Source of the DNA: Clostridioides sp. ES-S-0010-02
GTDB taxonomy: Bacteria; Bacillota; Clostridia; Peptostreptococcales; Peptostreptococcaceae
NCBI GenBank assembly: GCA_020641055.1
Contig: CP067345.1
Location: 985,317 to 1,049,316 of the forward strand
Reading direction: 5' to 3'
DNA length: 64,000 bases
Positions 17,781-27,002 of this stretch are shown here, in pieces; position 1 is the stretch's first letter, and the number at the start of each line of letters is the position of its first letter. The notes under the pieces were generated by a model, which was not told the DNA's origin, made no database searches, and worked only from the letters and a program-made list of their open reading frames with translations. The translations under genes and the position numbers were made by a program.

Positions 17781-18928
17781 TGATTTTTTCACAGTATGGA
17801 GATTATTTTTATCTTTACATATTATTATTAACATCAATACCAGCAGTGATTTTAGGTTTAATGGGTAAAAATATAAAGTATTATGGTATGTTGGCAAGTT
17901 TATTTATGATATTTTTGATTGTAGGAATAGATGTTCAGTTTAAATACTTGTTGATATTTATCATTTTAGAAGTAATAATAGTCAAAGGATACGAATATGT
18001 AAGAAGAAAAACTAAAAACAAATATATCTATTGGGGATTTTTGTCTGCATCAATGCTTCCGATAATAATTAATAAAATATCTCCAGTTACATCTTTTGGA
18101 TTGATTGGATTTATTGGAATATCATACTTAAATTTCAGGGCTATACAAATGGTTATTGAAATTTATGATGGTGCTATAAAAGAAGTTAAGATTTCAGATA
18201 TGCTTTATTTTATGTTGTTTTTTCCAACACTGAGTTCTGGTCCTATTGACAGGTCAAGACGATTTGAACAGGATTTAGAGAAGAAAATATCTAGAAAAGA
18301 GTATCTAGAAGAATACTTATTGCCTGGAATAAAAAACATTGTTATGGGAGTAGGTTATAAGTTTGTTATAGCATTTTTGATAAATACATATTGGGTGTCA
18401 ATAATACCTAAAGATATGAGGTTTATAAACATTTTAAGTTATATGTATGCATATAGTTTATACCTGTTCTTTGATTTTGCAGGATACAGTTTATTTGCTA
18501 TAGGTACAGGATATATATTTGGAATAAAAGTACCTATAAACTTTGATAAACCATTTATAAGTAAAGATATGAAAGAGTTTTGGACAAGATGGCATATAAG
18601 TCTTTCAAGATGGTTTGGAGATTATATTTTTTCAAGATTTGTTATGTCTTCAATGAGAAAGAAAAGATTTAAGAAAAGAACTACTGCTGCTCATGTAGCT
18701 CAGATGATAACAATGATAACAATGGGATTTTGGCATGGACTAACTTGGTTTTACATTACTTATGGTGTGTATCAAGGCTTAGCACTTGTCTTAACTGATA
18801 TATATCAGAGAAAATCTAAATTTTATAAGAAACATAAAAAAGAAAAATGGTTTGAGAGAGTTCAAATTTTCATTACATTCCATATTGTATGTTTTGGATT
18901 ATTGATATTCTCAGGATATTTAGCTTAA
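17780..18928 (+). CDS. dltB: D-alanyl transfer membrane protein DltB (MBOAT)
   Basis: 382-residue MBOAT-family membrane protein that takes D-alanine from DltC and moves it to the outer face. About ten membrane segments are visible. The MBOAT signature is present: FWTRWHISLSRWF (near 270) and the catalytic histidine in MGFWHGLTWFY (near 318). It overlaps dltA by one base and is followed 18 bases later by dltC. Length is normal for the family. Confidence 0.96.
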   Translation: MIFSQYGDYFYLYILLLTSIPAVILGLMGKNIKYYGMLASLFMIFLIVGIDVQFKYLLIFIILEVIIVKGYEYVRRKTKNKYIYWGFLSASMLPIIINKISPVTSFGLIGFIGISYLNFRAIQMVIEIYDGAIKEVKISDMLYFMLFFPTLSSGPIDRSRRFEQDLEKKISRKEYLEEYLLPGIKNIVMGVGYKFVIAFLINTYWVSIIPKDMRFINILSYMYAYSLYLFFDFAGYSLFAIGTGYIFGIKVPINFDKPFISKDMKEFWTRWHISLSRWFGDYIFSRFVMSSMRKKRFKKRTTAAHVAQMITMITMGFWHGLTWFYITYGVYQGLALVLTDIYQRKSKFYKKHKKEKWFERVQIFITFHIVCFGLLIFSGYLA

Positions 18929-18946
18929 TTTTAAGGAGGCAAATTT

Positions 18947-19177
18947 ATGCAGGAAACAGTTATAGAAATATTTGAAGATGTATTAGGAACTGATGAGATA
19001 AGAGATGATTTAGACCTTAACTTATTTGAAACAGAGCTTTTAGACTCATTAGCTATAATTGAAGTTTTACTTGAGATTGAAAATAGACTTGGAATAGAAC
19101 TTCAACCAACTGATTTAGAAAGAAAAGACATGTCTACTGTAAATAATTTAGTAAAATTCTTAGAAACAAGAAAATAA
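18947..19177 (+). CDS. dltC: D-alanyl carrier protein DltC
   Basis: 76-residue acyl-carrier protein. The 4'-phosphopantetheine attachment site is Ser34 in LLDSLAIIEVL. The fold is four-helix and acidic, with the usual length. AAGGAGG precedes the start. It is the last gene of the operon; a terminator lies about 50 bases after its stop. Confidence 0.96.
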   Translation: MQETVIEIFEDVLGTDEIRDDLDLNLFETELLDSLAIIEVLLEIENRLGIELQPTDLERKDMSTVNNLVKFLETRK

Positions 19178-19485
19178 ATTAATAACTAAACGTTTAATTA
19201 TTAATTTACATAATAAAAGATTATAAAGTCCATCTAATATTGATATTTGATGGATTTTTTTATTGTAAAGAGATATAACTTAGTTGTATAAATAATAAAA
19301 TAGTGAAAAGTTTAAGGTATGAATGAAAGATTGCATGCTATATAAATTAATAGTAATATCTATTGTAAGATATACTATATTAAATTGAGTGAAATATCTT
19401 TTGTCATATATTAGAATTACTTTATGAGCTTAGATGTTAATTATAATCTTATAAAAGTAGAATACATATTTAGGAGGAGAACTTA
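19178..19485. other. Intergenic region between dltC and the DeoR gene
   Basis: Contains the dlt terminator (19226-19262), then about 220 bases of AT-rich sequence with no convincing ORF or RNA motif. The DeoR ribosome site TAGGAGGAG is at the end. Confidence 0.6.
19226..19262 (+). terminator. dlt operon terminator
   Basis: TCCATC (19229-19234) pairs with GATGGA (19249-19254), extended by weaker flanking A-T pairs, and a seven-T tract follows. Confidence 0.7.
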
Positions 19486-20271
19486 ATGTCTTTAAATTCA
19501 ATAGATAGAAAAAAAGAAATATTAGAACTGCTAGATGCAAAAGGAAAGGTGAATACTAAAGAATTAGTAAAAAAACTAGAAGTATCATCGGAAACAATAA
19601 GAAGGTATTTGGAAGAATTAGAAAGTGAAAATAAGTTAAAAAAGGTTTATGGTGGTGCTGTAAAAATAAATTATGGAGTAATTGAGCCAGAACATATAAA
19701 AAGAAATAGCACTAATTTAGAAAAGAAACAAAGTATTGCTAAGTATGCAGCTAAATTTGTGAATGATAATGAATCAATTGTAATAGATGAAGGGACTACT
19801 AATTTACAAATTGTGGATTACATAGTTTCTATAAAAAATCTAAAGGTTATCACCAGTTCTTATCCTGTGCTATCAAAGTTGATTTCATATGAAAACCAAG
19901 GCGTATTTGATGGAGAAGTTATATTCATTGGTGGTAAAGTAAATTTAAAACATCAAAGAACAGCATGTCAGATGTCAATAGATGCTATGAAAAACTTATA
20001 TGTAGATAAAGCATTTATATCTAGTGAAGGTATAATTGACAGCTTTGGAATTAGTAGCATAGACCAAAGTAAAGCTTTATTGTCAAAAGAGTATATAAGA
20101 AATTCAAAGGAAAGTTTTGTATTATGTGATAGTTCTAAGATAGGAATTGTAAGTATGTACAAGATAGCTGATTTGAATGAATTAGATTTTGTTATTTGTG
20201 ATGCAGAACCTCCAAATGAATGGAGAGATAAATTAAATGAATCAAATATAACATGGATAGAAGCAAAATAG
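19486..20271 (+). CDS. DeoR-family transcriptional regulator
   Basis: 261-residue regulator. The N-terminal winged helix (6-60) has the DeoR pattern RKKEILELLDAKGKVNTKELVKKLEVSSETIRRYLEEL read in segments, followed by KKVYGGAV. The C-terminal DeoRC sensor domain includes IVIDEGTTNLQI and VDKAFISSEGI, and ends with FVLCDSSKIG, so it probably senses a phosphorylated metabolite. It stands 257 bases before phnXW in the same direction with AAAAAC repeats between, making it the likely regulator of phosphonate use. TAGGAGGAG precedes the ATG. Confidence 0.88.
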   Translation: MSLNSIDRKKEILELLDAKGKVNTKELVKKLEVSSETIRRYLEELESENKLKKVYGGAVKINYGVIEPEHIKRNSTNLEKKQSIAKYAAKFVNDNESIVIDEGTTNLQIVDYIVSIKNLKVITSSYPVLSKLISYENQGVFDGEVIFIGGKVNLKHQRTACQMSIDAMKNLYVDKAFISSEGIIDSFGISSIDQSKALLSKEYIRNSKESFVLCDSSKIGIVSMYKIADLNELDFVICDAEPPNEWRDKLNESNITWIEAK

Positions 20272-20378
20272 AAATGATAAATTTATAAAATTTAACCAAT
20301 TCATAGATTTAACCTAAAAAGAAGATTACAAATTTTAATTTTTTGTATAGAGTTTTAATGTGATTTTTATATTGAAAA

Positions 20379-20490
20379 CTAAAAACAAGTAAAAACAACT
20401 AAAAACATAAATTTAATATACATTTAACCTAAATATGATGTATAATTAACATGAAAAAGTTATACTTTAAAAGTAAAAACAAGTAAAAAC
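20379..20490 (+). promoter_or_regulatory. Phased AAAAAC operator repeats around the phnXW promoter
   Basis: Upstream cluster: CTAAAAAC, GTAAAAAC and CTAAAAAC begin at 20379, 20389 and 20399, an exact 10-bp period. Downstream cluster: GTAAAAAC at 20473 and 20483, again 10 bp apart. A TATAAT (20441-20446) lies between the clusters, with no good -35. Repeats on one helix face flanking a promoter suggest cooperative binding, most likely by the DeoR protein encoded just upstream. Confidence 0.7.
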
Positions 20491-20528
20491 ACAAAAATTC
20501 TAAATGAGAATCTATGGAGGTTATAAAT

Positions 20529-22439
20529 ATGAAAAAGTTATATGGAGAAAAAATAAAGGCAGTAGTATTTGACTGGGCTGGAACAACAGTAGATTATGGA
20601 TGTTTTGCACCTCTTAATGTATTTATAGAGATATTTAAAAGAAGAGGTATAGATGTAACAATGGAAGAAGCAAGAAAACCTATGGGAAAATTAAAAATAG
20701 ATCATATAAGAGAAATGTGCGAAATGGATAGAATAAAAAATATTTGGGCAGAGAATTTTGTAGGATTTCCAACAGAGGAAGATGTAAACAAACTTTATGC
20801 TGAATTTGAACCTATGTTATTTGAAACTCTAGAAGAGTATACAACTCCAATTCCTCATGTTGTTGAAACTATTGAGAGATTAAGACAAAATGGATTAAAA
20901 ATAGGTTCTACAACAGGTTATACAAGAGAAATGATGAATATAGTTGAACCAAATGCAGCTAAAAAGGGATATTCACCAGATTTTCTTGTAACTCCATCAG
21001 AAGTATCTCAAGGAAGACCATATCCTTGGATGTGTTATAAAAACGCTGAAGCTTTGGGAGTATCTCCAATGAGTGCTATGGTAAAAGTTGGAGATACATT
21101 AAGTGATGTAAAAGAAGGTGTAAATGCTGGAATGTGGAGTGTTGCTGTAATAAAAGGTTCAAGTGAATTAGGACTTACACAAGAAGAAGTAGAAAATATG
21201 GATAAAGAAGAATTAAAAGTTAAGATGGAAGCAGTTTCAAAGAAATTTAAAGAAGCAGGAGCGCATTTTGTTATAGAAACTATGGCTGAATTAGAAGATG
21301 TTTTAGTAAAAATAGAAAATGAAACAATTAAGTCAGATTTTGTACCAGAAAATGATTACATATTACTTACACCAGGACCATTATCTACTACTAAATCAGT
21401 AAGAGCATCTATGTTAAAAGATTGGTGTACATGGGATGTTGAATATAATGATTTGGTACAAGATGTTAGAAGAAGACTAGTATCTTTAGCTACAAAAAAT
21501 ACAGAAAAATACACAAGTGTATTAATGCAAGGTAGTGGTACTTTCTCAGTGGAAGCTACAATAGGAAGCACTATCCCAAAGAATGGTAAACTTCTTGTAA
21601 TTGCAAATGGAGCATATGGGAAGAGAATGAAGGACATATGCAGTTATTTAAATATAGAATATGTTGACTGTACATTTAGTGATGTAGAAGCAGTTGACTT
21701 AAACAGAGTGGAAAATTTATTGAAAGAAAATAAAGATATTACACATATATCAATGGTTCATTGTGAAACTACTACAGGTAGATTAAATCCTATACAAGAT
21801 ATAGGTAAGATTGCAAAAAAATATAATAAAGTTTACATAGTTGATGCAATGAGTAGTTTTGGTGGAATTAAAATTGATGTTGAAGACTTTAATATAGATT
21901 TTTTAGTGAGTAGCTCTAATAAATGTATACAAGGAGTACCAGGATTTGGTTTTATAATAGCTAACAGAGAAGAATTAGCTAAATGCAAAGGAATTGCTAA
22001 ATCTTTATCTCTTGATGTATACGCTCAATGGGAAACTATGGAAAATAATAATGGTAAATGGAGATTTACTTCTCCTACACATGTTGTAAGAGCTTTTTAT
22101 CAAGCATTACTAGAGCTAGAGGAAGAAGGTTCTGTTGAAAAAAGATATGCTAGATATAAAGAAAATCAATTTACAATATCTTCGAGATTAAAATCTCTAG
22201 GGTTTGATACATTGGTGAATGATGATGCTCAGTCACCTGTAATAACAACTTTCCTATATCCTAAGAATGCAAAATTTGAATTTATGGAATTCTACACTTA
22301 TCTAAAAGAAAATGGATTTGTTATTTATCCAGGTAAATTGACTGATGTAGATACATTCAGAATAGGAAGTATAGGAGAAGTTTATCCAAAAGATATGGAT
22401 AGATTAGCTGAGGTAATCGAGAAATTTATCAACATGTAG
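20529..22439 (+). CDS. phnXW: Fused phosphonoacetaldehyde hydrolase / 2-aminoethylphosphonate transaminase
   Basis: 636-residue bifunctional protein. Residues 1-265 are PhnX, a HAD hydrolase with nucleophile Asp in [11 protein letters not shown] and the Schiff-base lysine block [13 protein letters not shown]; it splits phosphonoacetaldehyde to acetaldehyde and phosphate. Residues 275-636 are PhnW, a PLP aminotransferase beginning [12 protein letters not shown], with [11 protein letters not shown] and the PLP lysine in [14 protein letters not shown]; it makes phosphonoacetaldehyde from 2-aminoethylphosphonate and pyruvate. Fusion puts the reactive aldehyde intermediate between two active sites. 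ATG 20529 follows ATGGAGG; ATG 20514 is rejected. No phosphonate transporter is adjacent. Confidence 0.95.
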   Translation: MKKLYGEKIKAVVFDWAGTTVDYGCFAPLNVFIEIFKRRGIDVTMEEARKPMGKLKIDHIREMCEMDRIKNIWAENFVGFPTEEDVNKLYAEFEPMLFETLEEYTTPIPHVVETIERLRQNGLKIGSTTGYTREMMNIVEPNAAKKGYSPDFLVTPSEVSQGRPYPWMCYKNAEALGVSPMSAMVKVGDTLSDVKEGVNAGMWSVAVIKGSSELGLTQEEVENMDKEELKVKMEAVSKKFKEAGAHFVIETMAELEDVLVKIENETIKSDFVPENDYILLTPGPLSTTKSVRASMLKDWCTWDVEYNDLVQDVRRRLVSLATKNTEKYTSVLMQGSGTFSVEATIGSTIPKNGKLLVIANGAYGKRMKDICSYLNIEYVDCTFSDVEAVDLNRVENLLKENKDITHISMVHCETTTGRLNPIQDIGKIAKKYNKVYIVDAMSSFGGIKIDVEDFNIDFLVSSSNKCIQGVPGFGFIIANREELAKCKGIAKSLSLDVYAQWETMENNNGKWRFTSPTHVVRAFYQALLELEEEGSVEKRYARYKENQFTISSRLKSLGFDTLVNDDAQSPVITTFLYPKNAKFEFMEFYTYLKENGFVIYPGKLTDVDTFRIGSIGEVYPKDMDRLAEVIEKFINM

Positions 22440-22500
22440 ATTATATAAGTTCATTGATAGGTTATAAAGTTTAGAGACAAGTATATGTAAATAGTTAAAT

Positions 22501-22579
22501 AATAGAGGGTATTTTATTTGAATTGGAAATCTAAGAAAGATTCATAGTTCATATAAAATATTTCCTCTATTATTTTTTT
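22501..22579 (+). terminator. Terminator after phnXW
   Basis: AATAGAGG (22501-22508) pairs with CCTCTATT (22564-22571), and TATTTTAT (22510-22517) with ATAAAATA (22553-22560). A T-tract follows. Confidence 0.8.
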
Positions 22580-22625
22580 GTCTGTCTTTAAAGGAGGATT
22601 GTTTTATTCATCGAGATTATTATAC

Positions 22626-22654
22626 TTGACAACGTAACAATGTTTTGTTATATT
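22626..22654 (+). promoter_or_regulatory. SigA-type promoter with internal palindrome, bactofilin operon
   Basis: TTGACA (22626-22631), 17-base spacer, TATATT (22649-22654). The spacer holds an inverted repeat, TAACAA (22635-22640) and TTGTTA (22645-22650), overlapping the -10, so a repressor could bind there. Confidence 0.75.
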
Positions 22655-22693
22655 ATATTCAAGAACAAAATAAGTTATTGAAAGGAAATCATT

Positions 22694-23536
22694 ATGGATG
22701 GAGAATTACGTTCGCTAAATTTTAATGGAATGGGAAAATGTAAAGGTGGAATTTTTGATGAAGTTAATATAGCAGGTACAGGAAAAATAGATGGAAATAT
22801 AAAATGTAATAAATTTGATTCTTCAGGTTCAGCAAAAGTGATTGGAACAACAGAATGTAATGAGTTTTTTACAGCAGGATTGAGTAAAATTGAAGGAAAT
22901 ATATTGGCATCACAAGTGACAATATTTGGACTTCTTAAGTGTACTGGAGACATAAATTCAAGTAAAGTTAAATCTGGAGGAATTATCAATGTTGGAGGAA
23001 ACTTAAAGTCAGATATTATTAGCGGAGAAGGATGTCTAAAAATCAATAAGAGCGTAGAATGCGAAAGTGTTGACTTAAGTGGAATTTTGGATTGTAATGG
23101 ATTTTTAAATTGTGAAGAACTCAAGATAAGTTTGCATGGAACTTCTAATCTAAACGAAGTTGGTGCATGTAGTGTAAATATAAAAAAGGGACATGGCGAT
23201 TATTGTAAAAGCTTTTATAGAGCCGAAAAAAAGAGTGGAGATTTTGAAAAGGCATCTTCTAATCTTAGAAATCTAGGTCTACTGTCAGTTAAAAAATATA
23301 CAGAAAGTAGATTATTAGCAAATGTTATAGAAGCAGATGAAATCAGCTTAGAAAATAGTGAAGTTAAAATTGTAAGAGGTAAAAATATTAACATAGGCAA
23401 AGGTTGTTATATAGAGAGTTTGGAGTACAGTGAAAATATAGATATTGATGAAAGCTCAATAGTTGTTGAAATAAAGAATGTAAATGGAAAAGTAAATCTA
23501 AATAATGAAAAAGTAAATCTAAATAAAGATAAGTAA
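22694..23536 (+). CDS. Bactofilin-like polymer-forming protein A
   Basis: 280-residue cytosolic protein made of short beta-solenoid repeats rich in Gly/Lys/Asn (GTGKIDGNIKCNKFDSSGSA, ISGEGCLKINKSVECESV), the pattern of bactofilins/DUF583 such as Bacillus YhbE and YhbF. It probably polymerises into a filament scaffold. The C-terminus has a short tandem duplication, KVNLNNEKVNLNKDK. It is followed 39 bases later by a paralogue and then a YhbD homologue, the same three families as in the Bacillus yhbDEF cluster. GAAAGGAAA precedes the ATG. Confidence 0.75.
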   Translation: MDGELRSLNFNGMGKCKGGIFDEVNIAGTGKIDGNIKCNKFDSSGSAKVIGTTECNEFFTAGLSKIEGNILASQVTIFGLLKCTGDINSSKVKSGGIINVGGNLKSDIISGEGCLKINKSVECESVDLSGILDCNGFLNCEELKISLHGTSNLNEVGACSVNIKKGHGDYCKSFYRAEKKSGDFEKASSNLRNLGLLSVKKYTESRLLANVIEADEISLENSEVKIVRGKNINIGKGCYIESLEYSENIDIDESSIVVEIKNVNGKVNLNNEKVNLNKDK

Positions 23537-23575
23537 TATTTAGGCTTAAAATAAAATTTAAAATGAGGTAATGAT

Positions 23576-24346
23576 ATGGAAAATGGAACTATAAAAATAC
23601 TTGGAGAAGGATTTATCAATAGTGGAGAATATGAAAGTATAAAAATTATGGGAAGTGCTAGGTCAAAAGGAAATGTAAAATGTAATGAAGTAAATGTATT
23701 TGGAAATGTAAAGTTTGATGGAGATATTAGTATAAAAAACTTTGTAGTAAATGGAAAAGCTACTATAAAAGGGAGTCTTAAAGCTGAACGTGTAAGGGTT
23801 AATGGGCAACTTAGTATAGATGGAGATGCAGAAATAGATGACTTGATTATAACTGCTCAACAGAAAATTAATGGAAATTTAAAGTGTAATAATGTTACAG
23901 TAAAAGGTCAATTAATTGTAAGTGAAAGTATTTATGCACAGGATATAAAAGTTTATGGTGAAATGAGAAATAAAGAAAATATAGAATGTGAAGATATAAA
24001 GGTTCACGGAGCAATAAAATGTGATGGTCTTTTAAATGGAGAAAACATATATATCTATTCAGGAGGAGGTTCTTATTGTAAGGAGATAGGAGCAACTAAT
24101 ATAGAAATAGGTAGAAGTAAAGATATTTTTACATTTGGGATTAAATTTATTAACATTTTTTCAGGCAAATTTAAATGCAATTTGATAGAGGGAGATTCTA
24201 TTGAATTAGAAGATGTTTCAATAAAGGATATACGAGGAAAAAGCATATCCTTAGTAAGCAATTGTGATGTTGAAAATATTGAATACAGTGACAAGTTGTT
24301 AGTTTCAGATAATTCGAGTGTAAAAAATAGTACAAAGGTGGGCTAG
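23576..24346 (+). CDS. Bactofilin-like polymer-forming protein B
   Basis: 256-residue paralogue of the upstream protein, with the same solenoid repeats (SARSKGNVKCNEVNVFGNVK, then KATIKGSLKAERVRVNGQLS and EMRNKENIECEDIKVHGAI). Both proteins end in a similar module containing an IRGKSI/VRGKNI and a final IEYSD/LEYSE segment, so they derive from one ancestor. They may co-polymerise. The start follows GAGGTAATG. The gene ends eight bases before the YhbD-like start. Confidence 0.75.
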   Translation: MENGTIKILGEGFINSGEYESIKIMGSARSKGNVKCNEVNVFGNVKFDGDISIKNFVVNGKATIKGSLKAERVRVNGQLSIDGDAEIDDLIITAQQKINGNLKCNNVTVKGQLIVSESIYAQDIKVYGEMRNKENIECEDIKVHGAIKCDGLLNGENIYIYSGGGSYCKEIGATNIEIGRSKDIFTFGIKFINIFSGKFKCNLIEGDSIELEDVSIKDIRGKSISLVSNCDVENIEYSDKLLVSDNSSVKNSTKVG

Positions 24347-24353
24347 AAAAATT

Positions 24354-24974
24354 ATGGAAGAATTGATATCTAAGAAAGATTTATTAAGCAAAACTAATAT
24401 ATCTTATGGGCAGCTATATAGATGGAAAAGAAAAAATATAATACCAGAAGAATGGTTTATAAAAAAATCAGCTTTTACAGGTCAAGAGACGTTTTTTCCA
24501 AGAGATAAAATACTAGAGAGAATAGAGTTAATACTATCTATGAAAGAAGATACATCTCTTGATGATATTGCAAACATGTTTACAAAAAAAGATACCAATA
24601 AAGAGTTTGACATTGACTTTATTTTAGAGAAAGAAGCTATATGTAATTACACAAAAGAAATATTTCAAAATTTATATAAAAAAGAACAGAGTATAGGCAA
24701 AAAGGAATTGCTTATATTGAGTATAATAGAGAAATTTTTAGTTAAATCCACAATAACATTTGAAGAATTAAAATTAATAGTAAATATAATAGAAGAAAAT
24801 TTTAAATCAATATACAATGAAAATGGAAGAATTTATTTGTTTAGGAAGTTTGGTGTTCCATTTGTAATAGGATGCTTGGATTATAAACAAGTAAAATTTG
24901 AAAAGGATGTAGTTAAAATTGTTGAAATTGACTTAATGAAAGAAATAAATGATATAAGTATTAAGTTATCATAG
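24354..24974 (+). CDS. YhbD-like protein (DUF4004), MerR-type N-terminus
   Basis: 206-residue protein whose first 70 residues (SKKDLLSKTNISYGQLYRWK followed by RKNIIPEEWFIKKSAF and TGQETFFPRDKIL) closely match B. subtilis YhbD as I remember it. The N-terminus looks like a MerR-type helix-turn-helix; the rest is helical. It is the third gene of the bactofilin operon (7-base gap) and may regulate or link the filament proteins. A distant AAAGGTGGG is the only ribosome site. The function in any organism is not well established. Confidence 0.7.
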   Translation: MEELISKKDLLSKTNISYGQLYRWKRKNIIPEEWFIKKSAFTGQETFFPRDKILERIELILSMKEDTSLDDIANMFTKKDTNKEFDIDFILEKEAICNYTKEIFQNLYKKEQSIGKKELLILSIIEKFLVKSTITFEELKLIVNIIEENFKSIYNENGRIYLFRKFGVPFVIGCLDYKQVKFEKDVVKIVEIDLMKEINDISIKLS

Positions 24975-25030
24975 TAAGTTGTTGTAGATTACTTATTATG
25001 TAGGAGAAGAGTTAGGATTTAAGTATGTGG

Positions 25031-25063
25031 AAAACGCACACTAATGCAAAAGTGTGCGTTTTT
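25031..25063 (+). terminator. Terminator after the bactofilin operon
   Basis: AAAACGCACACT (25031-25042) pairs with AGTGTGCGTTTT (25051-25062) around an eight-base loop, followed by TTATTTTT. Strong GC stem. Confidence 0.88.
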
Positions 25064-25118
25064 ATTTTTCTATAAATTTTCTTAAATACTACATTTTTTT
25101 GAGAGTTTAAATATCCTA

Positions 25119-25168
25119 TTGACTATAGTCCTAATTAGTACTATACTAAAATAGTACTGATTAGTACT
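25119..25168 (+). promoter_or_regulatory. MarR/MATE promoter with overlapping operator palindromes
   Basis: TTGACT (25119-25124), 17 bases, TATACT (25142-25147). AGTACTAT (25137-25144) is the exact reverse complement of ATAGTACT (25151-25158), and a further TTAGTACT follows at 25161-25168. The palindrome covers the -10 and start site, fitting repression by the MarR protein it precedes. Confidence 0.75.
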
Positions 25169-25188
25169 TTTATATTGGGAGGGATATT

Positions 25189-25623
25189 ATGGAAATTCGT
25201 GAACAAATTAAACTTGTAAATGCTGTTTTAAGTGGAACTTTAGATTTATACAGGGTATGGGCTAAAAAACATGATTTAAATTATAATGCATTAGTTATCT
25301 TATATACTTTAGATGAGTATAAGGTATGTACGCAAAAGCAAATTTGTGAGTGGTGGGCTTTACCTAAACAGACGGTACATGGGATTTTGATGGAATTTGA
25401 AAAGAAGGGATATATTACTATTTCGTCTAATTCTGAAAATAAAAGAGAGCGTCTGGTTTCTTTTACAAAGAGTGGAAAACAATTTACTGATTCAATATTA
25501 GAACCACTTCATAGCATGGAAGAAAAGGCTATTGAAAAATTAGGAGATGAAAAATGGAATCAACTTATTGCTTGTAATACTGCATACTATGAATTGTTAA
25601 AGGAGGAAATTAAAAATGGATAA
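25189..25623 (+). CDS. MarR-family regulator of the adjacent MATE pump
   Basis: 144-residue winged-helix regulator. The DNA-binding part includes CTQKQICEWWALPKQTVHG and a wing with SENKRERLVSFTKSG. It begins after TTGGGAGGG and overlaps the MATE gene by eight bases. The palindromes over its promoter suggest autorepression released by a drug-like ligand. Codon use is less AGA-biased than in neighbours (CGT occurs), and together with the MATE gene it may be a transferred module. Confidence 0.88.
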   Translation: MEIREQIKLVNAVLSGTLDLYRVWAKKHDLNYNALVILYTLDEYKVCTQKQICEWWALPKQTVHGILMEFEKKGYITISSNSENKRERLVSFTKSGKQFTDSILEPLHSMEEKAIEKLGDEKWNQLIACNTAYYELLKEEIKNG

Positions 25624-26947
25624 TGTATTAGCTAAAAAATTTACATTTACTTCTTTACTATCTTTTGCAATTCCTAATGTTATTATGATGATTAGTTTAT
25701 CTATGTACATTATTGTTGATGGTATGTTTATTTCTCGTTTGCTTGGTACAATAGCATTATCATCTACGAATATGGTATATCCAGCTATCAGTTTTGAAAT
25801 GGCTGTAGCAATCATGGTTGCAACAGGTGGAAGTGCTATAGTTGCTAGAAAGATGGGGGAAGGAAAACAAGAGGAAGCAAGAAAAAATTTGAGTTTCTTA
25901 ATCATTGTAGAAATATTGATTGGTATTTTTATTGCTATTATTGGAAACTTGTTTATTGATGAAATTATTTTGTTTTTAGGTGCAAGTTCAATACAAGCTC
26001 CTTTGTGTATTACTTATGCTAAAATACTTTTTAGCTTTGCACCTGCATTTTTTCTTCAAACAGCATTTCAGACTTTTCTGGTTACTTCTGGTAAACCAAC
26101 ACTTGGTCTGATTGTTACGTTGTTAGCTGGAGTTGTGAATATTGTGCTGGATTATATCTTTATGGTTCCATTGAATATGGGTATTGCTGGTGCAGCGATT
26201 GCAACTGGATTAGGTTATTGTATTCCTGCAATTGTAGGTTTAGCCTATTTCTTTTTTGCAAGAAATAATCCTCTGCACTTTGTAAAACCAGAACTAAATT
26301 GGAATGTGCTTTTTCGTTCTTGTACAAATGGGTCATCGGAAATGGTAACAAACTTAGCAAATGCTGTAACAACATTTATGTTTAACTATACTTTTTTGCA
26401 ATATTATGGTGAAAATGGTGTTGCTTCTATAACAATTATCCTGTATTTCCAATACATCTTTACAGCTATTTATTTTGGCTATTCCAATGGAATAGCTCCA
26501 ATTATCAGTTTTAAATATGGACATGGTGATAAAAAGCAACTACAAGATATATTTAAGAACAGTATATTATTTTTGATTATTAGTTCAATAGTATCGAATA
26601 TTTTAATTCATTTGACTATAACAAAGTCATTGACTATTTTTACTTCAATTAACAGTGATGTTTACAATATTACACTTTATGGTTTTTCCTTCTATTCTCT
26701 AGCTTTTGTGATTATGGGATTTGGTATTTTTTCTTCTGCAATGTTTACAGCATTTTCTGATGGGAAAACATCAGCTATTATATCCTTTTCTAGAACGTTT
26801 ATTTTTATTTTAGGTGCTATTCTTATTCTTCCAAATATATTTGGAGAAATAGGAGTTTGGATAGCTGTCCCTGTTGCAGAATTTTTAGGATTATTTATTT
26901 CTCTTTTATTTTTGATTAGAAAAAAACATTATGGCTATTGTAAATAA
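25616..26947 (+). CDS. MATE-family efflux transporter
   Basis: 443-residue membrane protein with twelve predicted helices and two related halves (MATE/NorM-DinF superfamily). The start FTFTSLLSFAIPNVIMMIS and VDGMFISRLLGTIALSS are typical of the Na+/H+-drug antiporters called MepA-like. GSAIVARKMGEG and SNGIAPIISFKYGHGD form the matching loops in each half. An AAGGAGG lies inside the marR 3' end, so translation is coupled. The substrate is not predictable. Confidence 0.9.
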   Translation: MDNVLAKKFTFTSLLSFAIPNVIMMISLSMYIIVDGMFISRLLGTIALSSTNMVYPAISFEMAVAIMVATGGSAIVARKMGEGKQEEARKNLSFLIIVEILIGIFIAIIGNLFIDEIILFLGASSIQAPLCITYAKILFSFAPAFFLQTAFQTFLVTSGKPTLGLIVTLLAGVVNIVLDYIFMVPLNMGIAGAAIATGLGYCIPAIVGLAYFFFARNNPLHFVKPELNWNVLFRSCTNGSSEMVTNLANAVTTFMFNYTFLQYYGENGVASITIILYFQYIFTAIYFGYSNGIAPIISFKYGHGDKKQLQDIFKNSILFLIISSIVSNILIHLTITKSLTIFTSINSDVYNITLYGFSFYSLAFVIMGFGIFSSAMFTAFSDGKTSAIISFSRTFIFILGAILILPNIFGEIGVWIAVPVAEFLGLFISLLFLIRKKHYGYCK

Positions 26948-27002
26948 AACCTTAATTAAGGTCAATCCTATTACTCATACTACAACAGATAAGAATGTAA
27001 AA

